Shown in pieces: positions 10,663-23,040 of a stretch of 64,000 nt of DNA. Position 1 is the stretch's first letter, and every line of letters starts with the position of its first letter. Origin of the DNA: Crotophaga sulcirostris. Its lineage: Eukaryota; Chordata; Aves; Cuculiformes; Crotophagidae. The stretch covers positions 1,168,708 through 1,232,707 of the forward strand of contig VYZB01000210.1 in assembly GCA_013397455.1 (NCBI GenBank), in the 5' to 3' direction. Both the position numbers and the translations under genes were made by a program. The notes under the pieces are model-generated. The model was not told the DNA's origin. It did no database searches and worked only from the letters and a program-made list of their open reading frames with translations.

Positions 10663-10990
10663 GTTCCAGAACTTAAAGGGAGCCTACAGGAATGATAGGA
10701 GAGGGCTTTTTATCAAGGAATGTAGCAATAGGACAAGGGGTAATGGTTTTAAGATGAAAGAGGGCAGATCTAAATTACATATTAGGAAGATACTTTTACT
10801 GTGAGGGTGGGGGGGCCCTGGCCCAGGTTGCCCAGAGAAGTTGTGCCTGTTCCATCCCTGGAGGTGTTCAAGGTCAGGTTGGATGGGGCTTTGAGGAACC
10901 TGATCCAGTGGGAGGTGTCCCTGCCCATGGCAGGGGGTTTGGAACTGGATGGGCTTTAAGGTCCCTTCCACCCCAAACAGTTCTATGATT
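10663..10990 (+). mobile_element. CR1 LINE, 3' end with remnant ORF2 terminus
   Basis: The plus-strand copy begins around GTTCCAGAACTTAAAGGGAG and runs through the C-terminal ORF2 region and 3' UTR. The block CTGCCCATGGCAGGGGG is diagnostic for one CR1 subfamily, and a single TTCTATGATTC tail follows. The 141-codon open frame on the opposite strand is antisense to the element and is not a gene. This locus is the apparent donor of the block at 9814-9917. Confidence 0.9.
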
Positions 10991-12479
10991 CCATCTTCTC
11001 TGTGGAAGGAGTGTATATGTAATTCAGTGGATTCTGCCTGTTCACATGGGACTTGACTGGATTTGAAATCTTCTATTCTTTCTCCATCTCCTTGTGGGAC
11101 TGACACCAAGCACCTATGTTAAAGTTGTTGCAGAGTTTATCACTACATCCAAAAGGTTTTAAGGTTGACTCTATAAGCAGAACAGTCACTGTTATCTGCA
11201 GTGACTCCTGAAAAATTCAGGAGTATAATGAGACAGCATTATCACTTCTTCTTCATTGACAACCTTATTTCAAAATGACATCAGTGAGCTACAATCAGGG
11301 CCCTAAACTGGAATCAAAATTTCTAGAAAAAAATTAAGGATATTAAAACTAAATTCAAAAGATGTAAATGTAGGCTGGGTGCGTCCAACAAATAATGAGG
11401 TGGATTTTTTTAGGTATCTCTCAGCCCTAACAATTTTTGAATAACAATTGCACATTGATTCAATTGTATTTAATAACAGCATCAATCAGTCTCCATTTTT
11501 ATGTATAATTGCCAGGAAACTCAACATACAAAACACACATCTTAATGCAGTCCTCAAGGTCCCCATGTCTTATGCTTGCAATCCCTTCTCACTGTTATTA
11601 AAGTAGATGGGAAAGGGACTTGGGACTTCTAAAAAGCAGAGAAGAAATAGAGCTGTGCTGGGGAAAAAAATAATAATAATGAGAAATCAGGATGCCTTAC
11701 TGAACAGTCAAAGTCGTTTTATGTGGAGTTTTCCCCTCCAGCAACCAAATGGAACCCAAACAAGTCTATTTCTCTGAAAACTTGTTCTACTCACCATTCC
11801 CCAACTAAAATGCACTGTAATAATATCATAAAACAGCTGAGGATGAAGAGCTTATTCTGATGGACTGCTCAACATCCTAAAAGGGTGGATATTAATATAC
11901 CTAGGAATCTCACAGTTGAAGCATTTTAATGCAAACTCGCAGTTTGCAGGGAATTGAAATACTTCATCTAAATAATTTATATATGTATCTGTGTATATAA
12001 AAAAATGGAAAAACGAAATTTCATAATAGCAATAAGTCTGGGGATGTTGTTATCAGGAGATAATCACATCCCGTGGGGGTTCTTGCACTCAGCTGTGCCT
12101 CCTTTCCCTTCTCTTCTCCAGTCCTTGTCTTGCCCCTGAGGTATGATTTTTCTCATGATAATTCTTATCGTGCCTTCGTGGTTAGTAATAATAATTAAAA
12201 TAAAATACTTTATTCACAACTTCCCTGGGTGCTCGACATATGATCTAACACCCCACCCCCCACCTACCCCCACTTTCCACTACCTCCACTATTTGATTAA
12301 CTGCCTTGGAAAGAAAGAAAGATAAAATTCAATGAGTGTGGTTCTGTTTTCTGACAGAAAATGCAAAAGGCTGTTGTGGCTGTATTGATCGGGCTGAGAG
12401 CACAGCATTGCAAACAAGCATAGCTCTCCTGAGAAATATGCACTGAAGATCCATACGTTCATTGACATTTTATAGGATG
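10991..12479. other. Unique AT-rich noncoding sequence
   Basis: No repeat family or exon is recognised. A C-rich stretch occurs near 12250-12272 and an (AAT)n run near 11669. A short hairpin (ACTCCTGAA, AAA, TTCAGGAGT) sits at 11204-11224, within chance expectation. Confidence 0.5.
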
Positions 12480-12775
12480 TCTAGACTTGCTAATCCACTG
12501 TGAAAAATGCAAGCTTTGTAGTATAAGAGGATGGAGAGGGGGCCGTGTCTCTTGTTTGCAGGAGCAGCCCTCTCATGTGCCAAATCGCCAACAGTTTAAT
12601 AAGGAGGAAACGCGGGTCCAAATTAAGGCTTGGTTTCAATGGCTTGGACGCCCTCCGTATTTCCCAGAATGCAAAGCTGCAATTAGCCTCAAGCCAGAAA
12701 AAGGTTTTGAAAGGTTGGTTGAGACGCTGGCTGGATTTTGTCTGTGTATGGGGAGGAGAAGAGAGTTGTAAGTGA
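12480..12775. other. CpG-richer pocket with a ZNF143-like site
   Basis: This stretch is richer in GC and CpG than its surroundings, with CpGs near 12544, 12586, 12611, 12649 and 12725. TTCCCAGAATGC at 12661-12672 equals the core of the ZNF143/THAP11 motif as I recall it. Frames are open on both strands (94 codons plus, 113 codons minus), which is expected when stop codons are scarce and is no evidence of a gene. A conserved noncoding element is the likeliest reading. Confidence 0.3.
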
Positions 12776-15700
12776 AATTTTATAAAGTTAAAAAGTCTCT
12801 GTACTAAATGTTCCTTTCCAAAGTCAGACACTTTTCCACTCCATCTATTCCCCTTTCACAGCAACTTTTTTTCCCCCTGCAGACTGGTAGAGGATAAAGT
12901 AGTAAATACGACAAGTTCTCAGTGCCCAGCCATCCCTTTCTACCAGCCTCCATGGAGACTTCTGTAGGCAGAGATAAAAACAGAGGGAGAGCTGGTGGAA
13001 ACCACATCTAGGAATGACAGCAGAAAAATTACTACCCCAGAGATGGGGGAAGTAAGGCAACTATAGGTCACCTTTGTGGCTTCTAATATTTTTTTCATCA
13101 CTCTGAGACCAGGCAGCGTTGCAGCATGTCTTAGAGAGCTCTCAGTCTGGTTTGATTGCTCCAGCATCTCAGGGACCATAAATGAACCTCAACTGCCTGG
13201 CATCTTATTACCCTTGGAGAGAAACCCCGCTTATTGCCCTTCCAGTAATATTTGTTAAAGAACCTAAATTAAATTGTTATTTTTAAAAAAATATATTGGA
13301 GTTTTTTTGTAAAAGATGAAGACAAGGACACAATACTGCTGTAATCAAACCAGAGGCCTGTGACATCTATGAAGAAATACATTAGTTGGGTTTTAATTTT
13401 TTTTTTTCCTGGACCCAAACATAAATGTAGAAAAATAGCGTATTTTGTATATTTAGTTAGTGTTATATTTGCTGCTACAGTTAGACATAATTAAACTCTT
13501 GGGGGTTTTTGGCTTTCTAGGAATAATGTGACAACACTCAATGAAACTAAGTCACATATCAAGAGCACAGATACATGACCAAGAATAATTGCTATTAAAA
13601 TCACCATGCCTTAATTCTAAAGTCCCTGTGTTAATTCTCACTTTCTTCTTCTGGACAGGTGATCTTAAGAGCTTCAAGGAAGCTACTGGATTCGTGTAAT
13701 GAATTTGAGTTAACACTTTTATCATTCACAGAACATTTAGGTTCTGTAGGAGAAAATATTGTCTGCCACACAGAAAGACGTGGTCTCCAAATGGAGTTGA
13801 ACTTCCCAGTGATAGGAATGCCCTTGGTAAGACTTTCATTTGTCAGGGAGGGAAATCTAAATTTCAGTAGCTGATTCCCTCAAACACATAGAGCAGGCAC
13901 TCTAGCAAAGTAGTGATATAACCAGTAGGAAAGAAATACTTCTCCATCATTTGGGCGGTGAAGCCGAAAAGTATATGAAGATGGTTGTACCAGGACAAAG
14001 TTGTGATTATTAGTGGAATAAACCTGAGTAGGGTATTATATTCAAGTCCTATTGAAGTGAGAGAACAGACAACCCCAGACTTCACATGGGGTTGTGCAGA
14101 GTACCTACTGTATGATCCTTAGTCCAAATAAAAAGTTCTATCTAACTGTCAAGATTTCAGTAGTCTGTGCTACCGTACTCAGCTATGTAATATGCGAGTT
14201 GGACTCATATTCTGGAATGCTACAGAAATCCCACCACCACTTATCAAGTTATAAGCTTTTAGAACTTTACAGATAATGTGATCTGTTCCAAAGGGTGAAT
14301 GGGATTCCTAAAATGTTTGCCCCATAGCTTTTAATAATCTTCCAGAATGGAAAGAAATATACTTCTGTGTAACATTTAGCAAGAGTCCTTTATTATTATT
14401 TTTTGTTGAATTCTCCAAATCTTTAGACAGAATTGGAGAGCATTACTTATAAGCTCTGATCAGAACCTGTTAAAAAAAAGCAAAACAATAACTCTTAGCA
14501 ACTGAGGACAGGGTTTTGTCTTAAATCATGTGTATGTCTATGAGTTTAAATGTTTATGTCTGCTGTAGTTATTTTTCACAGGCACTATTTTAATAATGTC
14601 ATGTTCTTCCCAGTGTTAACTTTAAAGAACATTTTGGGGAAAAAAAATCTTAACTAATTTACTGGTGATCTATTGTAATAGAAAGCTCACATCGACATTG
14701 AATGGGTTCTCACCACCTGAATTACCATGCATCTTAATGGATGCAGAATCAGTTCTGACGTTAACATTAAGGGGACAAAATATAAACAAACAAAAAATCC
14801 CTCTCCCACACACCATTAATGAATGCAAATGAGCAGTAAGCCAAACCCTTACATCTAAATTTTTCTGACCTCTTGAGAACCTAAGATTTTCCAAAGTTAC
14901 TTATGATCTCAAAATGGGGTCTCAAAATGCTCAACACAAAAAAATTTGAAGTGTGAATATGTTTTTGAAAATCAGTCTAAGTTATGTTGTTTTAAGAAGG
15001 AAATTAAATATATATCTAAAAATAATGTCAGCAAGAAATGCAGCTAATAACAAGTTAGCTTGAAAATCATATCTGAATACTTAAAAAAATCAAGATAAAA
15101 TACTCTAGATAATTCTTTAGTTATGGAACCACCCGTGAGCTATTTCTCAGTTCCACCTGCCTCAAGGAGCTAGTGAAAATAAGAAATGACTTTTTTATAA
15201 TGTTTTCTGGAAGCCAAGTAAAGTATTCCAGGAAGTTCAGCTCTGTGAGAAATTTGCAATTGCTTTCCTTTTTGAAGTCCCTCCAGTGACGGGAAAGTCA
15301 TTTGCCTCAGAGTGTGTATATAAATAAGAAAGAATAACGACAAAGAAAGATTTTTTTTTTTCCTTTCACAGTTCCTATGGAAAAGGGCATTTGTAAAAAG
15401 GAGTCAAGTATGCTGGATCGTGACTTGTATTCATTGCAGCATCCTCAAAGGGTGTTTGAGTTCAAACCCACTTATTTTTAAATTAACAGGTAAGAATCAA
15501 TATTTTTTTTCTTTTTTTCAGTTTTGAATACTTACGCTATATGGACATTTTTGAGAACTTGATTTCATTCCATTATGTTAAAACTTCTGACTTTGACTAA
15601 TACGATCAAGACTAAGTGACAGTAAAAGCCAAAATATCATTTTACTAAAAACCTCAGTCAATGGCAATGAGGAGATCATTTCACTTAAATACAACAGAAG

Positions 15701-16390
15701 TTGCAGAATTAACACATAAAGGTCAAAACAAAGAAATGTTAAACTGGGAAGGTAGTTTGGAGTTACTTGTTGAGGTCATCCAATAAATCTCAGCTATCTA
15801 ATCTAAAGCTATGGAAGAGGATCCTTTTATCATGACTTGTGGTGGAAGACCTGAATTTGGGGTGTTTGAATCATTGTTTTGCTTATTTCATTATTGTTGT
15901 TTTACCATAATAGGATGGTAAGGCTCAGTCAGGGATCTCGCTGAAGATAAAGTCCTTTTAAAGAGAAATGAAGATAATGTGGTTGACACTGAGTCATTAG
16001 CTACAATTGCTAAGTGTTTGCAGGATTAGTGTCCTAGTTTCTGACAGAGAAAAAAACAAATCTTGGATTTCTTAGTAAAAAAATCAAGAGTCTGTGCCTT
16101 GCATACATAGATAACCTTGGAAACTCAGTCAAACCCCTTGTAAAATAACTCTGACTTACACTGACCTCTGTCAAGCCCTTAGCTGAAAAAAGAATCAAAT
16201 TATAGCAATTCTGTTGTAGATGTACAAAGAAAACAATGAACTTGACAAAGGATTTTTTTCATCTGAATACTGCAGTTAATTCGATTCCCTCTTCGTTTTA
16301 TTTCCAAACTCAGGCTTTAGATCATCAATACTGCATATGTGTGAACGCTCTCCGGGGCTCCAATGTGGAGCAGGCCAAATAATTCAGCTG
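12776..16390. other. Unique AT-rich noncoding sequence
   Basis: 3.6 kb holds no recognised repeat, RNA gene or exon. Only homopolymer tracts (for example T at 15351-15361) and short chance ORFs (79 codons or fewer) are visible. Confidence 0.5.
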
Positions 16391-16512
16391 TAGAATCATT
16401 TAGGTGGCAAAGGATCTCAGGAGATCATCTGGACCAGACTCCTCTTCAAAGAAGGAACAACTCTGAAGTTCTACCAGATTGTTAAGGACCATGCCTCACA
16501 TCCTTGGTGCAA
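16391..16512 (-). mobile_element. Old CR1 LINE 3' end
   Basis: On the plus strand the copy opens TAGAATCATTTAGG, then GGATCTCAGGAGATCATCTG, then the ACTCTGAAGTTCTACCAGAT block. This is the reverse complement of a CR1 3' end of an older type, similar to the outer element at 61044. The octamer tail is reduced to one unit. Confidence 0.7.
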
Positions 16513-16884
16513 CTTAAAGGAACAATATAGGCATAAGCTTTGCAGAATGGACTTGGAGAACTGGAATTTGCCTCCTCTCTTCCCACAAAATCCTGAAATA
16601 AAACTCTAACTTATGACAAGTTAGGGTTTTTTTTAATTAGCCTCCTCCCTCCCCTCCTCAAGAGTACTGGCTGCAAGTCAACATCCTAATGTGCAATGTA
16701 CTGTATAAAAAGCAAAACAAAAAGTGCACCTGATTTACACTACAGAACTTCAAATGACATTTCAGACTTCCCAGGTTCACTGCTTCTACCCAAGAAGAAT
16801 TAATTCTAGCAGCATGTCTTCTGCTATCACTGCTGTACCCACAGAGTGGGGCAAGAACTCATTAAAGCCATAGTTTCATTTTTT
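16513..16884. other. Unique noncoding sequence
   Basis: Nothing is recognised apart from a short pyrimidine-rich stretch near 16640-16660. Confidence 0.5.
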
Positions 16885-17150
16885 AGAATCACCCAATTTA
16901 GAGATGAAAAAGCTTTGTCAGTTCAACTGGTCCATCCCCTTGTCAATACTGAATTGATCCTTACATTATTCTCCAACTCTTAGCCTACTCAAATTTTAAA
17001 TAATTCAAGTTTTGAGTTTTCCACTACTCCTCTTGGGAGAAAATTCCAGTCAAACAGACCTTGGGGTCTGGAATAGATACTTCTCTTGATCTTTAGTTAA
17101 AATATTCTTTTACCCAGTTTTGTAATCTTATTCTCCTTAAGACTTTAAAG
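16885..17150 (-). mobile_element. Ancient CR1-type LINE fragment
   Basis: AGAATCACCC at the left, a CAGTTCAACTGGTCCATCCC block, and TTTTCCACTACTCCTCTTGG followed by GAGAAAATTCCAGTC reproduce the order of a reversed CR1 3' end and ORF2 terminus, with heavy divergence. It is clearly older than the other minus-strand copies, and its boundaries are approximate. Confidence 0.55.
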
Positions 17151-19898
17151 ACAAAGTCAGGAGGCATAGAACTAAACCCCTTTAAAAGTGATCTATGAAA
17201 TAATAACACATCAGTGACACCAGCAACGGATAGAAACAAAGGCAAATTGTATTAAAAGTTAAGGTGAATGTCCAGTCTAACTGACTTTCCTGATGAACAA
17301 ATTACAGGTGTACTAAGGGGTTGATACAGTTGACTCTGCACTGATGTTTACTGCCATCTGAAAGACTCAGGGACAGTTGAGACACCAACACAAGGTGTCA
17401 ACTGTGATGCAAGATGTAGATGAATTTTGTTGCTTTCTACACTAGTGGCTGGATGACAGGTATGGTATTGTAGGGTATTTAAAATGTCATTGGAGGTGAT
17501 GATGTTCAAGGAACTTAACTGAGACCCTGCTACTTGACTTTACTTTGAAACTGTGAACTTAGATTCTTATTACCTTGGTTAAACTGGCTCTGCAGTTGCC
17601 TTCTGAGCTGCTTGTGAGAGAGATTATGAATATATAATAGGAAGAAGTGTCTTAACTGCAATGTTTTCCACCCAAATACAAAAAGTGGGCAGAGGAAAAT
17701 GACATATTTTCTTAACAATTATTTCCTAACAGTAAAAGTGCTGTTTTTCTAGAAGAGAACTAAGAAGTATCATACCCTTGATGATTTTTAGTCACCTAAT
17801 TTCCATTGATTTTGACATGACATCATCATCCTAAGTGCTTTTGAAGCAAAGGCACCAGCTGAAAGTCTTACAGGGACAACATGGCTAAAGCAAGACTTTA
17901 ACTCAGTGATTTTAATCTGCATCAAATACTGTAACCACAAACCCATCCTCACATTTTTCAGTCAACAGTGCGAGGAGTTCATATTATTTTTCGTTTCGTA
18001 CAAGGGAGTCACAAGCTATTTCCGAAGAATCCTGATGAACATAAGCCTCAGGTGTCTTAATGCTCTTGTGTATGTCAGAAACAGTCTGTGGAAGTCACTC
18101 ATTTGAGAAGAGCATAGTGTCTAAGACTCACCTAACCCAGCACAGATTAGGCATGCAACGTGGAATAATAGTCGAAGTTTGCTGTCATATGTAGGGCATT
18201 TCTCTTGTAGCTGAACTATCTTCTGTGGACTGTAACTCAGGAAGGCTGTGCTTCTGGGTGAAAAAGTAATATATAGTACATGGCTGTTGGCTGAATTATT
18301 AACTTGTAAACCTTAGAGAGAAGCTAACTTATATAAAAAGTCCAAGAGGATAAAGATATACCGGATCATTATGACAATGAAAATAGTGTAAGAATACAAG
18401 AATGAGAAATACATTACAAGGTGTAACATATGCTTTATTTTTGCTTGATTGCTTAAACGACATAGCAGTGGGAGACCACTATCCTATGACAATGTTCTGC
18501 TCCATTGACTTTATAAACCAAAATAGAATTACCCCTTAACTAATCTGAAGATGAAATAGCTGTACAGCAACTGCATAGACACTGCTCAGTGGAGGGTATG
18601 AATTCTTACACTTAGGTTGCCTATAACCAGGAAAACACAAACAGAATACTGTTTGAATTGATGAATGTGATTACATTTTTCTCCTTCTAATGTCCACTGT
18701 ACCCAAAACCAACGTGTAAGCCACGAAGTTTTTCTTTCTCTCCTCTTTGTTTGTGCCACTGTTGCACTTTAAGATCCCATTTTGGATAGGGATATATTTA
18801 TGTAAAACTCTTTGCATCCATGTGGGCATACAGACTCACGCATGTCTATATGCCTTCAAAAACTACCCTGGAGCTTACTCAGGAAAGCAGTAGCTGTGAT
18901 CTTATTTGCACATGGGGTTTTCAACAGTGGTTGGGGGGAAATGGAAGCAAAGACCCCTCTGGCAGGCAGTCTGAGGATAGTTCAAAGCACCTAGAATTTA
19001 AGGCAGAGTCTCTGCTAGTAAACTGAAGCTGCCAGAGCCTGCTCTCTGGACATGTTTATTAACATCTTTACATTTCAAAACAGAGCGGTCTCATCCTTCT
19101 GCCCCTTGGGAACAGTGCTGAGACTGACCACAGGACTCAGTATTTGGAGTGGGTGAGTGCTAGGTGGTCCATGCCAAAAGGTGCCAGGGATTACTGTAAT
19201 TATTTATTCCTATAAACAATTAATTTCATCTGAGTCCATTTCCCTGACACTGCTCAGTTTGCTAGCAAAGGAGCAACCTGCAGGCATTCAACCCAAGGCT
19301 GATGCAACGTGATGAAGCTGTGGTGTGAACAGTTCCCTGCTGTGCTACCCAGAACATACACTTTTCACCAGGAAATTCAGTGTGGGAAGAGGTTGCTTTG
19401 GAAAAAATCTTCTCTTAAAATATATAATGATAGAAGGAGCTGAACACGACAACAAGATAAAGCTGGCTAAAACACTTAGCATTTTCAAGAATAGAGTCAC
19501 TTCCTCCCTATAACAGAATCAGTTTGTTAAGCTCCAAGTTAAAGGGGCATTTTAAAGACAGAATAGTAAATGAAACTTCACAGTAGAAAAATGTTTGGAA
19601 TAAGAAGTTGGAGTTGTACTGGTTTACAGAATTAAAATATATATTTTTTTTTTTTACATTATTAGTGAGAAATGACAGATTCATTGTCTTGTTTTGAGGC
19701 AAACTGGATCTCGTATATGTTCCTCATCTTTTTTTTTTCTCCTGGAAGCTTTCTCTACCCGATACTGCTTTTTTTTTCCAAGAGATATGGGTTATTTCAT
19801 GGCTGAATGAGAAGAATGCAATGATGAGAATTTCTTTTGTACTAAATCAGCTTTGATTTTCAAGGCAAGAAGCTTTTTGGAAATGAGAACTGACCTTA
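17151..19898. other. Unique AT-rich noncoding sequence
   Basis: No repeat or exon is recognised in 2.7 kb. A T-tract (12) lies at 19644-19655. Confidence 0.5.
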
Positions 19899-20042
19899 GG
19901 CACTGATCCTGTAACAAAAGTGAGTGTTTAAGCTTAAATATTTGCTCATATATGCCCCATGAATTCAATGGGATCATTCACATGATGGGAAATACAGAAG
20001 ACTCTGGAAGTTTTACTTTTGACTTCAGTGGAAATAGGCCAT
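19899..20042. mobile_element. Old palindromic MITE-like repeat
   Basis: GGCACTGATCCTGTAACAAA, then GTTTAAGCTTAAATATTTGC, then CCATGAATTCAATGGGATCA and CATTCACATGATGGG follow the order of the old archosaur/turtle palindromic repeat, whose core is CCCATTGA-TTCAATGGG. GACTTCAGTGGAAATAGGCC near 20020 may be a second fragment. The family is recalled from memory and its exact name is uncertain. Confidence 0.55.
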
Positions 20043-20328
20043 GACAAATGTATTTAAAATTCATGCAGTAAGTTAAATAGTTAGTGTTTGTGATTTCAGA
20101 AAGTTTTATTTGAGATACCTCATTCATTATGCAACCTGACATTTTATTTATGTTTTCAGTATCTGTTGCAGAGTAACAGATGTTCTCTGCTCTGTTGAAA
20201 GTTTAGAAGAGATTCCTGGGTTTTGTTCCTTGTGTGATCTGGAGAAGAAAAAGTACATTCCTTGTGGTCCTTCTAAAGCAGTTGATGTGTTAGACATATA
20301 GATTATGGTCATTATACATATCACCAAC
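20043..20328. other. Unique noncoding sequence
   Basis: Nothing is recognised. Confidence 0.5.
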
Positions 20329-20607
20329 ATAGAATCATAGTTTCACAGAACGTTTTAGGTTGAAAAGGACCTTTAAGATCATAGAATCATATGGTTGGAA
20401 AAGACATTTGAGATCACTGAGTCCAACCGTACCTGTCTAATTACTAAGCCATATCTGTGAGGAACTCATCTACCCATCTTTTAAACACCTTCAGGGTTGG
20501 TGACTCAACCACCTCCCTGGGCAGCCCATTCCACTGCCTGACCACCCTTTCAGTAAAGAAATTTTTCCTAATGTCTACATCAAGAGCGTCAAGTTCAACC
20601 AGAAACC
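20329..20607 (-). mobile_element. CR1 LINE 3' end (outer copy, split by a nested CR1)
   Basis: The outer element shows its tail and 3' block at 20329-20379 (CATAGAATCATAGTTTCACA to CTTTAAGAT). It resumes at about 20577-20607 with TCAAGTTCAACCAGAAACC, the text that normally follows directly after AAGATCA. A second CR1 interrupts it between these points, so it is the older of the two. Confidence 0.8.
20380..20576 (-). mobile_element. CR1 LINE 3' end (inner, nested copy)
   Basis: The element starts with its own CATAGAATCATATGGTTGG tail and 3' block. It continues through the ORF2 C-terminal region (ACTCATCTACCCATC, GACTCAACCACCTCCCTGGG) and is truncated near CCTAATGTCT. Both flanks are parts of one other CR1, so this is an insertion into a pre-existing copy on the same strand. 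Confidence 0.85.
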
Positions 20608-21000
20608 TAATTCACCATAAAGGGATCTAATTGTGAGAAGTGCAATTTATCATAAGACAACAAGTTTAACTTATAAACAAATTTCACAAGGAAGTTCTGC
20701 TTCTCCTTGTGTTTCTGATGGGTCAGTACTGAGCTGAACTGTTTTCCTGTCACATCTCCATCACATACACAGCCCTGATGGTAACTCTATGATGGAGTTC
20801 ACATTTGAGAGACATCTAATAATGTACACTTCACAGAAATTAACATAAGCAACTGAAGAATATTTGAACAGTTTCCCTTAATTGATTATTAATTGATTAT
20901 TCTTTTAAAAATGAATAAATATAGTACTGTACATTTACATTTTCTGCCAGAATGGAATACGAAGATCCATGTTTTCTTTTGAAGTGTTTTGACAAGGAAA
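20608..21000. other. Unique noncoding sequence with a short tandem duplication
   Basis: An 11-base unit ATTGATTATTA is repeated nearly twice at 20881-20901. Nothing else is recognised. Confidence 0.45.
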
Positions 21001-21250
21001 AACAGGAGGAGAAGGGTGTGTTTGTATGCACATCAGTGTGAAGGTATGAACATAGACACAGAGAAGGGTTCTTTGGTTGTTTATAAAGAAATGGGTGCAC
21101 CCGCATATGCAAATGCATCCTTGTCTGCTTTGGTGTTTACACCTGAATCAAATGTGTACAAACACATAACAGACAGGCCATTACATATTTTTGCATATGT
21201 ATGTATTTATGCATGTGCACACAGGCACACAAGTGTGCGTTTGACAGATC
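21001..21250. repeat. Degenerate CA/TG-rich (alternating purine-pyrimidine) region
   Basis: CAC, TGTG, ATGCAT and ATGTATG words recur across about 250 bases without a perfect array, like an old decayed (CA)n microsatellite. It contains a perfect octamer ATGCAAAT at 21107-21114. The open frame across it (96 codons, plus) reflects the low stop density of such repeats. Confidence 0.45.
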
Positions 21251-22579
21251 TAAGGAAAAATAATGCTTTGGATCGTTGACTCATCCAGTGTTGCACTCTC
21301 TGCTGATGACAGATTTCCTTTTGCTCTTTCTGGTCTTTTCTCAGTAGTAAATACACTACTACACTGATAAAAGTGGAAAAGTAAAAAATTTTGCTTTTCC
21401 TTTTTACACCATAACCACTGCTAGGGTACCTCTTTTATCAGTGTTATAAACCAATTAAGTGCATTGTCCTGCAGTCTTGGGAGATCAGATGAACTAAACA
21501 AGGTTCAGTTTAATCTGAAGGTCATCCAATGGGCATATCTAAAATAGATTTAGTTCTCCAATTTTTTTGTGCAATATTGGAAGAAAATCCTGGAGGACAA
21601 TGCTAGGATATTTCCTTATTTTTGCAGCTGAGACATAAATCCAGAATCCTGAGTGTTCAAACTCACAGGCAAAATTTCCATTTTGATTGTTATGATGTTG
21701 CTGATGATATTTTCCCATTTAAAATTAGGTGCTGATCCCAGAAGAGAATTTGTTCTCTATTCGATAGCTGTCTGGGGTAAACTTTAAGTGCATTTGAGGG
21801 ACCCTGATCATCAGAGGTTCTGCTTTGTTTCAGCAAAACCCCTTAACCATAAATTTGCAGGGAAACTCCTACAACATAAAAAATTGCCTTTTTTTGCCCC
21901 ACAGTCACTCAAGATAACGCATGATCTGGTGACTTGATCACTCTTCTGTGATTCAGTCAGACAGTGCAAGATGAAGAAACATTTCTTACCCCAAATGAGG
22001 CATCCAATCTTGAGTCTATCTTCCCTGGGTTAGATGCATTCCTGACACTTCCATGAATTCCTCTGTGAACCTATAGGAGCACCTCTGACTGTCTAGACCA
22101 TGGTGAAGCTTCAGGTGGGAGACAGAAAATGTCTCTGAGCTTGAACTTCTGAATATATGGAGGTAGATAAATTTAATGACTCAAGGAATTTACAGAAGGG
22201 CAAGGTAATTGGACATATATAAACAAACAGTTATGGAGGGCAGGTAGATTTATTGAGATATTTAAATGAGTTTTAGCCATTGTGTATGCACAATCCATGA
22301 CCAGCAAAGCAACATAAAAAAAGCAGATGGAGATACCGTGTGTAAACTGCAACCAAGCATTATTGTCGCATCATCGTAACGATGACATCTCACTGCAGAA
22401 CATAGTGAAAAGGAAATTCTGTCTGGAGTTTTGCCATATATTTTTGTTTTACCCAGAGATATTAAAAAGCATTGCAAATATGATGAGATCCACTGGAACA
22501 TCAATGTGTTAAAACAATTACCTTTATGGAAACATTCCCCACTGGTTGTTTACTTCATTTGTCTTTCCAGAAGGTCTTA
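21251..22579. other. Unique noncoding sequence with nested inverted repeats
   Basis: 21362-21376 and 21429-21443 are 15-base inverted repeats with one mismatch. Inside, 21375-21400 folds on itself with 12-base arms. The remainder is unrecognised. Confidence 0.45.
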
Positions 22580-22650
22580 GAGTGCACACACACTCATGCA
22601 CACACACAGGTAGATGCATACATGTATAGAGTTGTAATATACGCACATAT
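22580..22650. repeat. Degenerate (CA)n microsatellite
   Basis: Two short CACACA runs at about 22583-22610 are separated by CTCATG, then ATGCATACATGTAT-like alternating sequence follows. Confidence 0.7.
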
Positions 22651-23040
22651 TTATAACAGAAAGATGAAATTTTTGCACTTTCCATTTACAGGTCCAATAG
22701 ACAGACATCAAAGGAATGTTCTGACGTTTCTGACCACAATCCCAAGCCATGCTCATAAAGAAGTGTTAACTGTCGTATTCTGGCTTAATTCCAAGTTATA
22801 TTCAGCTTACCTAAAAAGGTACTTTCAGGTGAAAAGGTTATCCTTCATTCCCTCTCTGGGGACCCAAAGCACATGCTGAAGACGAAGTGGCTGCAGTGTT
22901 CTACCTCAGAAGTGACAGCATTTCAGAGGTGAGGGAATAATCCCATTTGTTCAACTTCTGCCAGTAGATGCGCACTCATGGGGGAATCAAACTTTAGAAA
23001 TGCAGGCTGGAAAATGCTTTGGGACTTTCCAGAATAGAAA
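22651..23040. other. Unique noncoding sequence
   Basis: The 117-codon plus-strand open frame (22526-22879) runs through the microsatellite and has no recognisable domain. No support for a gene. Confidence 0.45.

Noticed and set aside
10684..11109. 141-codon minus-strand open frame
   Set aside because: Antisense to the plus-strand CR1 at 10663-10990, with no protein family features.
11204..11224. Perfect 9-base hairpin with a 3-base loop
   Set aside because: About one such structure is expected by chance in a window of this size.
12487..12771. Homeodomain-like string (RVQIKAWFQ) in a plus-strand frame
   Set aside because: It resembles homeodomain helix 3 only over a few residues and needs a two-residue insertion. 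The rest of the homeodomain is absent, and the other strand is equally open.
21107..21114. Octamer ATGCAAAT as a regulatory site
   Set aside because: It sits in a decayed alternating purine-pyrimidine repeat where ATGCA words recur. A single match is not evidence of function.
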